Source: Actinomycetota bacterium (GTDB lineage: Bacteria; Acidobacteriota; Blastocatellia; Chloracidobacteriales; Chloracidobacteriaceae). From it: a stretch of DNA of 5,092 bases. The position numbers and the translations under genes are program-made. Of the stretch, positions 1-5,092 are shown one piece after another (within the stretch, counting starts at the first letter, position 1; the number at the start of each line of letters is the position of its first letter). Below the pieces are notes generated by a model. It did not search any database, was not told where the DNA came from, and was given only the letters and a program-made list of their open reading frames with translations. Location of the stretch: NCBI GenBank assembly GCA_013298335.1, contig JAAFHI010000335.1, positions 1 through 5,092 on the forward strand, given 5' to 3'.

Positions 1-22
1 CGAGGCCCTTTCCTTACCCGAC

Positions 23-39
23 AAAATCTCACAGGAAAT
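23..39 (+). repeat. Left terminal inverted repeat, inner segment
   Basis: The sequence AAAATCTCACAGGAAAT matches the reverse complement of 5076-5092 at all 17 positions. It lies 39 bases outside the transposase stop codon, where a Tn3 element ends. The inner part of known Tn3-family repeats has a similar A-run followed by a CAC block. The full repeat probably extends outward (leftward) through positions 1-22 and perhaps beyond, because the usual outer run of G residues is not seen in the window. Confidence 0.85.
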
Positions 40-78
40 CACGCAACCCTTTTTTCATCAGAGAATTAGGCCCCAAAT

Positions 79-3000
79 TCAGCTCCCAATTTTGGGCAGG
101 TCGAGCGCCAGGATTTTTGGGAGCTGAAACCCGACCGAGTCTTTGAGTTTTTCGTCCGAGAAGTCGTATTCGCCGAGCATGTTGATGTGCTGCCAACTGA
201 TGACCGAGTGATGGCGCACGGAGTCGACGAGGGCGGCGCGGCGGACCGGGTCGGTTTCGTCGGAAATCATCTGGGACAGATACAGGTAGTTCCAGCAGAT
301 GATGGCGTTCTTGATGAGTCGTTTGCAGCCTTCGGCGATTTCCTGTTCGAGTTTGTCGGCGGGGCCGAACTGTCCGGGATGGCCGACCGAGACGGCGCGG
401 GCGAGGCGGTGCGAGAGTTCGACCCGGTTGAGCTGTTTTTCGACGGCCTGACGGTAGTCGACATCGTCGATCCAGCGCAGGATGTGTTCGGTTTTGGCCA
501 GCTTGCCGAATTCCTTGAGCGCGCGGTAGAGACTGTGCTGCCGGGAATAGGAGTTGAGTCGCCGGAAGAGGTCGGAGGCAGTTGAGACCTTGAGCTTGAT
601 GGTCGCGACGAAACGCAGGATGTCGTCCCAGTTGTCCTCGATCAATTTGGTGTTGATGTAGCCGTCGGGGAGAATCCGGAAGCCGAGATCGGCGTACACC
701 TTGCGGCTCTCGAACGAATACCGCCGCTGGCGCTTGAGATCCCGGATGCGCGGGGCGAAGGAAAAGCCGAGCAGGTTCAGGACGGCGAAGACGACCTCGC
801 TGAAACCGTGGCTGTCGGTCGAGTGGAGGGTGCTTTTGACGACGTCGTTGTGCATCAGGCCGTCGATGACGTAGGCGCTTTCGCGTTCGGCGGCACTGAT
901 GACGGTGGAATGAAACAGCAGGTGGCGCTCGTCGATGAAGCTGTAGACGCTGACGCCCTTGCCGCTCCCGAAATACTTGAAGGAGAAGGCGGCGTTGAGC
1001 GAATCGGCGGTGACCTCGAATTTCTGTCCGTCGCTTGAGGTATGCAGGTTCGCCGGATCGCGGCGGTAGACATTGGGAAGCGCGAGTTCGTCCATGAGCC
1101 GAACGAGCCGGTCGTTGGCGGCGTGGATGCCGTCGAGGCCGAAGTGCCAGTTGATGATGTGTTCCAGTTCGGATTCGGCGACGTGGGTGGAGATGTGGGC
1201 CATTTTCGAGGCGCCGATTTCGCATCCCAGGCCGACGATGCCAGCAATGAAGACGCGCTCCGGGGGCTGGGCCCGCAAGGACGAGGGTTGCCAGTGTTCG
1301 AATTCGTCGAGAAATCCCGTGACGCGGTGGATCGTGGCGAGGACTTCGAGCAGCGAGACGTACTTTCGGGCGGGAAAAAGCGCGGTGAGCGACTCGGTTT
1401 CGGTTTCCGGGACTTTCGGCGTGTGAAGGACGAAGGCACCGCGGGCCGGAAAGGAAAGATGGGGATTGGCGTTTTCAAGGATCGTCCGGTTGGTCCGCCG
1501 GTAGGCCTGATCCAGGACGCCAGGCCAGCGCGCGAGCGGTTTTTTCACATCGGCGACGCCTTCCAGGTCGGCTTGTTCGAGATAGGCCGCGCGGCGCTCC
1601 AGCCAGTCCGCTTCCGGGATCAGATATTCAGCCAGCGGTCGGTATTTGTAGGAGTGGCGCAGGTTGAGCGTACCGTTGCGGATCGCTTCGGCGGTGTTGA
1701 GAATCAGCAAGGCCTTGTACAGGGGAATGTGCAGCCGACCGTCCTCGTAGACGCGCACGACCTCCTCGTCACTCAGAAAACTGGTGGTTCGCTGAACGGG
1801 TCCTTCGGGCGTGAATTCCGTAAGGGCCTTCATCAGGGCGGTCGTGGCGCCGGTCCCGAGAAAACGGAGCGCTGAAAGGATGGGCGCGGCGCGGGCCTGC
1901 AAGGTCGCGGAACGGCGCGTCACGACCTGGTAGAAGCCGGTTTCTCCGGCGGGCTGGTTCTCGGGTTTGAACGGCGCCAGCTCGACCAGGAGTTCCCGAT
2001 GTCGGGGCTCGAGCGCATCCAGGATGGACGCTATGGCGTCGAGTTTGTGGGGATCGGGGATGTCGGACGCGAGCACGACTCGAATGCGCTCGATGGTCCC
2101 GGCCACGCCGTCATCGATGAGTCTGCCCAGTCGCCGCAAAACATCACGATGATCGTGGCGCGTGTCGTAGCAGTTTTCCTTCTCCTCCCTTTTGGCGGTC
2201 GTGAGGAAACTCCGGGTGACCCGCAGCAGGACATCGACGAGCGTATCCTGAATGGCCGAGTACTGGTGAGTGATGAAGGCGAGCAGATGCAGATACCGAT
2301 CCTCGTCGTTGCGGCGCGCAAGGGCGAAGATTTCCGAGCGAATCACGCTCCCGGCGTAGTGCCGGATGCCTTCGGTGGTCAGATGGAGCGCCTCGACGAT
2401 GGGCTGGAACTCGGTGAAAAGCCCCCGCAGGATCATCAGATCGGCGACGCTTTCCTTGATTCGCGACGGTTTGGTGGATTGGGAAAAGCGTTTGAGCAGC
2501 GTCAGACGAGACCGGTTGATCAGGCGCGCGGCGGCGGTCGGGGCGGGGACTTTGTCAAACAGGGCATCGAGTCGGCGGCGGCCCTCCGGACCGAGCTTCT
2601 CGTTCAGGATGGCGACGACCTCGGCCTTGAACTGACGAATCTGGTCGAGGATGAGTTTGTTCAGGAGGTCGTAGCTGGGAATGACAACCCGCTGACGAAC
2701 CAGACGCTCCAGCACCCGCTGGAAAATCAGGCCGGGCTTGAGGCGGGCGCGAATCAGCGCGGCAACCTCGCTTCTCGTTTCGGACTCGGCCACCAGGTCG
2801 AATTCGCCGAAACCGAAAAACCGGAGGATGAGCATCCGATGGCGGGCGGCGCTTTGCCGGTCATAGGGGCCGACCGTCGCGACCGAAATGTCGAGGCGGT
2901 CCGCGACGTAGGCCAGATCGACCGCGTGGAAATCCACCGAATAGAACTTCCGGGTGGTCCGGAAATAGCCGGCGGCGGTGAGAAAGTTGACGACATTGGA

Positions 3001-3138
3001 TGGAGAACGCAGGTCCCGGGCGGTCCTGATCAGTTTGGTCGGAAAATCGAACGCCCGCTTTCGCTCGGCCGCCGAGAAGACGGGCGGCGTCTCGAAGGCA
3101 TCGCGTTCAAGCGCCGACAGGATCTGCATTCGCGGCAC
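79..3138 (-). CDS. tnpA: Tn3-family DDE transposase (TnpA), full length
   Basis: This 1019-residue protein would bind the terminal inverted repeats and catalyse replicative strand transfer to form the cointegrate. The first ~170 residues (opening MPRMQILSALERDAFETPPVF) match the N-terminal DUF4158-type DNA-binding region of large Tn3 transposases. The C-terminal ~430 residues form the Tn3 DDE domain. By comparison with the family, the acidic triad is D703 (in SSDGQKF), D775 (in STDSHGF) and E907 (in LNRVE, the counterpart of LNKGE). The D-to-D spacing of 72 is close to that of Tn4430. WNYLYL and QHINMLGEYDF near the C-terminus are also typical. Length is normal for the family (about 990-1020) and there is no internal stop, so it looks active. 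The start is GTG at 3138, with a GAGGTG ribosome site about 4 bases upstream. An in-frame ATG at 3129 is a less well-spaced alternative. It is divergent from the recombinase and GC-rich like it. Confidence 0.97.
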   Translation of the reverse strand: MPRMQILSALERDAFETPPVFSAAERKRAFDFPTKLIRTARDLRSPSNVVNFLTAAGYFRTTRKFYSVDFHAVDLAYVADRLDISVATVGPYDRQSAARHRMLILRFFGFGEFDLVAESETRSEVAALIRARLKPGLIFQRVLERLVRQRVVIPSYDLLNKLILDQIRQFKAEVVAILNEKLGPEGRRRLDALFDKVPAPTAAARLINRSRLTLLKRFSQSTKPSRIKESVADLMILRGLFTEFQPIVEALHLTTEGIRHYAGSVIRSEIFALARRNDEDRYLHLLAFITHQYSAIQDTLVDVLLRVTRSFLTTAKREEKENCYDTRHDHRDVLRRLGRLIDDGVAGTIERIRVVLASDIPDPHKLDAIASILDALEPRHRELLVELAPFKPENQPAGETGFYQVVTRRSATLQARAAPILSALRFLGTGATTALMKALTEFTPEGPVQRTTSFLSDEEVVRVYEDGRLHIPLYKALLILNTAEAIRNGTLNLRHSYKYRPLAEYLIPEADWLERRAAYLEQADLEGVADVKKPLARWPGVLDQAYRRTNRTILENANPHLSFPARGAFVLHTPKVPETETESLTALFPARKYVSLLEVLATIHRVTGFLDEFEHWQPSSLRAQPPERVFIAGIVGLGCEIGASKMAHISTHVAESELEHIINWHFGLDGIHAANDRLVRLMDELALPNVYRRDPANLHTSSDGQKFEVTADSLNAAFSFKYFGSGKGVSVYSFIDERHLLFHSTVISAAERESAYVIDGLMHNDVVKSTLHSTDSHGFSEVVFAVLNLLGFSFAPRIRDLKRQRRYSFESRKVYADLGFRILPDGYINTKLIEDNWDDILRFVATIKLKVSTASDLFRRLNSYSRQHSLYRALKEFGKLAKTEHILRWIDDVDYRQAVEKQLNRVELSHRLARAVSVGHPGQFGPADKLEQEIAEGCKRLIKNAIICWNYLYLSQMISDETDPVRRAALVDSVRHHSVISWQHINMLGEYDFSDEKLKDSVGFQLPKILALDLPKIGS

Positions 3139-3235
3139 TCGCCACCTCGCTTTTCAGAGACGTCGTGAAAGCAAACCGGGATTGTGCTTTTTGCGGCCCA
3201 ACCGGTCGGATTCCGGCCTGTATCCACGCCTTTTT

Positions 3236-3264
3236 TTGATTTCCCGGATGATTTCGCGTAAAAA
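3236..3264 (+). promoter_or_regulatory. Candidate sigma-70 promoter for the recombinase gene
   Basis: A TTGATT box at 3236-3241 is separated by exactly 17 bases from TAAAAA at 3259-3264. Each hexamer matches 4 of 6 consensus positions. The -10 box lies about 50 bases before the recombinase start. It overlaps the AT-rich part of the presumed resolution site, so recombinase binding there could repress its own transcription. That regulation is inference. Confidence 0.35.
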
Positions 3265-3300
3265 ATGATTGTACAAAGCCAAGTTTTAGCAAGCGCACCC

Positions 3301-3307
3301 GAAGGAG
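3301..3307 (+). promoter_or_regulatory. Ribosome binding site fixing the recombinase GTG start
   Basis: GAAGGAG ends six bases before the GTG at 3314. This near-ideal Shine-Dalgarno sequence supports the GTG start. It argues against the overlapping plus-strand frame that would open at 3265. Confidence 0.75.
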
Positions 3308-3313
3308 CGAATC

Positions 3314-4339
3314 GTGACGGTAAAGCCTTCAGAAATCGAGACGTTGCGCCGGGCCTACGAAGGCAGGAGCGAATCGGCGCGGACCCGGACGCTCGTGAAA
3401 AGCGTGCTTGCGGCCTACGAACACTACCTCGGCGGGATGGACGAGTCCTTCGCGACCGCCACCGTCGAGCACGTTCAGAAGTGGCGCGACGCGATGCTCG
3501 AAGGCCGCCGGCCATTCACGCGCAAGCTCGCGCCGGCGACCGTCGCCCTGCGGCTCTCGGTCATCCGGACGTTCCATCAGCTCCTCGTCGAACGCGGCGC
3601 CTGCCCGACCAACCCGGCCACCACCGGCCTGGTCGTGCCGCCCGAACTCCCCGAGCAGCATCGCACGGTGGCGCTTTCCACCAAGCAGATCCGGACCTTG
3701 CTGGCCGCCCCGAACCGGGACACCGTTCGCGGCGCGCGGGACGCCTGTGTTCTCTATCTCCTTGCGTATCTTGGACTTCGCCGGGCCGAAATCTGCTCGC
3801 TCAGAATTCGCGACATCGTTCACCTCAATGCCCGAAGCTCCGACGGCGCGGCCATCCCGTGGGGCGTGCGGGTCAAGGTCAAAGGCGGACGGGAACGCCT
3901 GCTGCCACTCCCCGGACAGTGCAAGCAGATCATCGACCGCTACCTCGCCCTCGACGCCGACGACCGCAAAACCCTGCGCGCCAACCTCGCCGATTCGCCC
4001 CTGATTCAGGCCACCGGCTACGACCGCATGCAACATCCCGGCAAGCTCTCATCCGAAACCATCCGCCTCATCGTCAAGCGGTACGCCGAATACTGCGGGT
4101 TCATTGATCCGAAATCCCGGAAAAAGAAGAAGGGGGCGTCACCGGAAAAGACCGCCATCCGGATCAGCCCCCACGTTTTTCGCCACACCGCCATCACCCG
4201 CGCCCTCGACAAGGGCATTTCCTATCGCGACATCCAGGCCATGACCGGTCACCGCAACATCGCGACCGTCCAGCGCTACGACTCCAACAAGTTCTCCCTC
4301 GAACACAACGCCGTCAACCGCCTCGATTATGATGACTGA
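3314..4339 (+). CDS. Tyrosine site-specific recombinase (TnpI-like cointegrate resolvase)
   Basis: This 341-residue protein is a phage-integrase/XerCD-type tyrosine recombinase. Residues ~20-105 form the N-terminal SAM-like core-binding domain. The catalytic domain runs from ~118 to ~330. The expected active-site set is present: R156 (in YLGLRRAE), a probable lysine K190 in the VKGGRER turn, H287 and R290 (in PHVFRH), H313 (in TGHRN) and the nucleophile Y322 (in VQRYDSNK). A lysine-rich stretch (267-273, KSRKKKK) lies just before the HxxR motif. Start is GTG with a strong ribosome site. Beside a Tn3 transposase its likely job is resolving cointegrates at the 3139-3313 region, as TnpI does for Tn4430. 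That role is inferred from context; integration or excision of another element is the alternative. It is GC-rich like the transposase and intact. Its last ~60 codons have a diverged second copy at 4817-5005. Confidence 0.94.
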   Translation: MTVKPSEIETLRRAYEGRSESARTRTLVKSVLAAYEHYLGGMDESFATATVEHVQKWRDAMLEGRRPFTRKLAPATVALRLSVIRTFHQLLVERGACPTNPATTGLVVPPELPEQHRTVALSTKQIRTLLAAPNRDTVRGARDACVLYLLAYLGLRRAEICSLRIRDIVHLNARSSDGAAIPWGVRVKVKGGRERLLPLPGQCKQIIDRYLALDADDRKTLRANLADSPLIQATGYDRMQHPGKLSSETIRLIVKRYAEYCGFIDPKSRKKKKGASPEKTAIRISPHVFRHTAITRALDKGISYRDIQAMTGHRNIATVQRYDSNKFSLEHNAVNRLDYDD

Positions 4340-4392
4340 AAGCCCAGAGATCATCCTTGAAAGCCGTGCCAGGTATTTTGGGGAAATTACAG

Positions 4393-4398
4393 TATAAT
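4393..4398 (+). promoter_or_regulatory. Perfect -10 box (TATAAT) before the cargo gene
   Basis: A consensus TATAAT lies 30 bases before the GTG start of the small cargo gene, inside the AT-rich segment. No good -35 hexamer is found 16-18 bases upstream. TTGAAA at 4357-4362 is 30 bases away, which is too far. The promoter is therefore a candidate only, though it suggests that the cargo gene arrived with its own transcription signal. Confidence 0.4.
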
Positions 4399-4428
4399 AT
4401 TGATTAATTTTCAAATGACTTAAATCGG

Positions 4429-4770
4429 GTGAATATGGAGCCAAAAATACAAAATCTTACAATGCCTTTAGAGCTTGAAATTGGAAGGCAGTTTTGTCTG
4501 GGGATTCCTGAAGGCTTTGATAATATATGCCTTCTAATATTTAGGTCGTTCCAGCAGGAAATTGATTATGCGATGACTTATTATAGATTTGTTGGGGATG
4601 TGAGGAAACTGGATGTACCTGATCCAGAGTTTGATTTTTTTGAATCAGTAAAAAAATTATTAAGTTTATTACAAAAAGAAAACGTTCCTTGGAAGGAAAT
4701 TAATTATTACTTTTCCCTAAATGAAACTAGAAATTGGAAAATGAAAATTAGCTATTCCTACTTTGATTAG
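4429..4770 (+). CDS. Small AT-rich cargo protein, possible YezG/DUF600-like immunity protein
   Basis: This 113-residue protein is acidic and soluble-looking, with no signal peptide or membrane segment. I do not recognise it with certainty. Its plan is an N-terminal helix, a strand region (NICLLIFRSFQQEID), an aromatic-rich strand (AMTYYRFVGDV), a helix (FFESVKKLLSLLQKE) and then PWKEINYYFSLN followed by WKMKISYSYFD. This order, ending in a tryptophan, a strand and a KI-Y-Y-D tail, resembles the YezG (DUF600) family of antitoxin/immunity proteins for LXG-type toxins. The resemblance is from memory and weak. No toxin gene lies beside it, so it would be an orphan immunity gene. The start may be GTG 4429 or ATG 4435; neither has a strong ribosome site (GGGTGA at 4427-4432 is too close to the ATG). 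Its ~32% G+C contrasts with its neighbours and indicates recent foreign origin. It lies 89 bases after the recombinase stop. Confidence 0.72.
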   Translation: MNMEPKIQNLTMPLELEIGRQFCLGIPEGFDNICLLIFRSFQQEIDYAMTYYRFVGDVRKLDVPDPEFDFFESVKKLLSLLQKENVPWKEINYYFSLNETRNWKMKISYSYFD

Positions 4771-4816
4771 GCTGTGTTCCACGACAGGACGGTCGCTCAA
4801 GCAACGCGGGATTCTG

Positions 4817-5005
4817 ACCTTCTGGGTCAGCCGCCACGTTTCCAGGCTCACCACCATTACTCGCACCCTGGACAAAGGCATTTCCAAAGGTGACATCATC
4901 CAGGCCATAACCGTTCACCGAAACATCGCCACCGTCCAGTGCGACGACTCGAACAAATTCTCCCTCGAACACAACGCCGCCAATCGCCTCGATTACGAAG
5001 ACTGA
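4817..5005 (+). pseudogene. Decayed 3' fragment of a second tyrosine recombinase gene
   Basis: This stretch encodes HVSRLTTITRTLDKGIS, then HRNIATVQCDDSNKFSLEH, closely matching the end of the intact recombinase (residues 285-341) down to the same stop codon. Hand alignment of 4829-5005 with 4166-4339 gives 28 mismatches in 174 positions (about 84% identity) plus one 3-base insertion. Thirteen of 57 residues differ. The block 4958-4978 is identical to 4292-4312. The catalytic tyrosine is replaced by aspartate (RYD to CDD) and TGH by TVH, though HxxR is kept. Everything upstream, including the first catalytic arginine, is missing, so it cannot be an active recombinase. About ten mismatches are synonymous third-position changes. 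This suggests that it diverged as a functional gene in a related element before truncation. A frame opens with TTG at 4763, overlapping the cargo stop, but no ribosome site supports translation. Confidence 0.87.
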
Positions 5006-5075
5006 GCGTTTCAGACCACACCCAACGCCTCGACGTTTACCGGAAAACGCTTCTCAGTCGATTTGGCGGCCAAAA
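5006..5075. other. Right-end spacer between recombinase remnant and terminal repeat
   Basis: These seventy GC-moderate bases hold no gene. A small hairpin CGTTT (5034-5038) / AAACG (5045-5049) is present without a following T-run, so it is not a convincing terminator. The segment shows no clear similarity to the 4340-4428 spacer after the intact recombinase. It probably is the original right-end flank of the element from which the remnant came. Confidence 0.5.
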
Positions 5076-5092
5076 ATTTCCTGTGAGATTTT
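5076..5092 (-). repeat. Right terminal inverted repeat, inner segment, cut by window edge
   Basis: The reverse complement, AAAATCTCACAGGAAAT, is identical to 23-39. The match runs up to the last base of the window, so the repeat certainly could continue outward. It lies 71 bases beyond the recombinase remnant's stop, a normal position for a Tn3 right end. Confidence 0.85.

Larger units (their letters stand above)
3139..3313. promoter_or_regulatory. Divergent intergenic region, probable resolution (res/IRS) site and promoters
   Basis: This 175-base gap between the divergent transposase and recombinase genes is where Tn3-family elements of this arrangement normally keep the cointegrate-resolution site, overlapping both promoters. 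Elements visible by eye are an inverted pair AAAGCA (3168-3173) / TGCTTT (3185-3190), an alternative pair GCAAA (3171-3175) / TTTGC (3190-3194), a direct repeat GATTGTGC (3180-3187) / GATTGTAC (3267-3274), and an 8-base palindrome TTGTACAA (3269-3276). Tyrosine recombinases of the TnpI type use short inverted core arms plus accessory direct repeats, so this pattern is suggestive. The actual core cannot be fixed from one sequence. Confidence 0.5.
4371..4770. other. AT-rich passenger island inserted between recombinase tails
   Basis: Base composition falls abruptly from the GC-rich recombinase to about 32% G+C in the coding part (109 of 342 by hand count). It returns to GC-rich sequence immediately after 4770. 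The left edge is only approximate: the stretch 4340-4370 after the recombinase stop is still mixed, and AT-rich sequence starts near 4371. No terminal inverted repeats of an insertion sequence or integron attC-type hairpin are evident at the edges. The mechanism of entry is therefore not given by the island itself. Confidence 0.7.
1..5092. mobile_element. Tn3-family transposon with tyrosine recombinase and one small cargo gene, nearly complete
   Basis: The window contains a Tn3-type transposase, a divergently transcribed tyrosine recombinase, an AT-rich passenger gene and a decayed second recombinase tail. A 17-base perfect inverted match (23-39 against 5076-5092) lies at the two ends. Tn3-family terminal repeats are usually about 38 bases or longer. 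The matched block is the inner part on the left, where 22 more bases lie outside it, and it is cut off by the window edge on the right. The outer limits and target-site duplication (normally 5 bp in this family) are therefore not visible. Transposition would be replicative, through a cointegrate. The transposase and recombinase pair resembles TnpA/TnpI elements such as Tn4430 and Tn5401 in content. The divergent gene order differs from Tn4430 as I know it. Confidence 0.88.

Noticed and set aside
72..96. Imperfect hairpin CCCAAATT / AATTTTGGG over the transposase stop codon, considered as a terminator
   Set aside because: The stem needs a bulge, is AT-rich, includes the stop codon, and is not followed by a T-run in the transcription direction.
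29..1225. 398-codon minus-strand open frame, extremely arginine- and proline-rich
   Set aside because: It overlaps the DDE domain of the clear transposase on the same strand in another frame. Its composition is that of a shifted GC-rich gene.
1999..3168. 389-codon plus-strand open frame opposite the transposase
   Set aside because: It is antisense to the N-terminal half of the transposase, has no recognisable domain, and is typical of antisense shadows in high-GC genes. The same applies to 1042-1875 and 187-585.
3329..4036. 235-codon minus-strand open frame opposite the recombinase
   Set aside because: It is an antisense shadow of the recombinase, with no motif and no upstream signals.
3265..4107. 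280-codon plus-strand open frame overlapping the recombinase
   Set aside because: It is arginine/proline-rich and out of frame with the recombinase, which has the catalytic motifs and the GAAGGAG ribosome site at its own start.
4340..4428. Possible integron attC-like site or insertion-sequence end at the cargo's left edge
   Set aside because: I found no attC core pair, no inverted repeat matching the right edge near 4770, and no target-site duplication.
5034..5049. CGTTT/AAACG hairpin after the recombinase remnant
   Set aside because: It has only a five-base stem and no downstream T-run, so it is too weak to call a terminator.

Overview
The window holds almost all of one compact Tn3-family transposon of about 5.1 kb. 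The element body is GC-rich, which suggests a high-GC Gram-negative bacterium. Nothing here identifies the host, because every recognisable gene belongs to the mobile element.

Layout: a left inverted-repeat segment (23-39) has a 17-base perfect inverted match at the very right edge (5076-5092). Just inside the left end is a full-length Tn3-type DDE transposase on the minus strand (79-3138). A 175-base divergent intergenic region (3139-3313) probably carries the promoters and the cointegrate-resolution site. A tyrosine recombinase follows on the plus strand (3314-4339) with its catalytic residues in place. This is the less common Tn3 architecture, in which a tyrosine recombinase rather than a serine resolvase would resolve the cointegrate.

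The unusual part is the right-hand 750 bases. Directly after the recombinase comes an AT-rich island (about 4371-4770, about 32% G+C) with one small gene of 113 codons. It faintly resembles the YezG/DUF600 immunity family. It is followed at 4817-5005 by a second, diverged copy of only the last ~60 codons of the recombinase gene. That copy is about 84% identical to the intact gene by hand count and lacks the catalytic tyrosine. A foreign cargo gene therefore sits between two related recombinase 3' ends, close to the right terminal repeat. This looks like a passenger-gene slot made by recombination between two related transposons.

Expected working scheme: the transposase acts on the terminal repeats to make a replicative cointegrate, the recombinase resolves it at a site in the divergent intergenic region, and the AT-rich gene travels as cargo. 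I see no rRNA, tRNA or CRISPR array. The other long reading frames overlapping the transposase and recombinase are compositional shadows.
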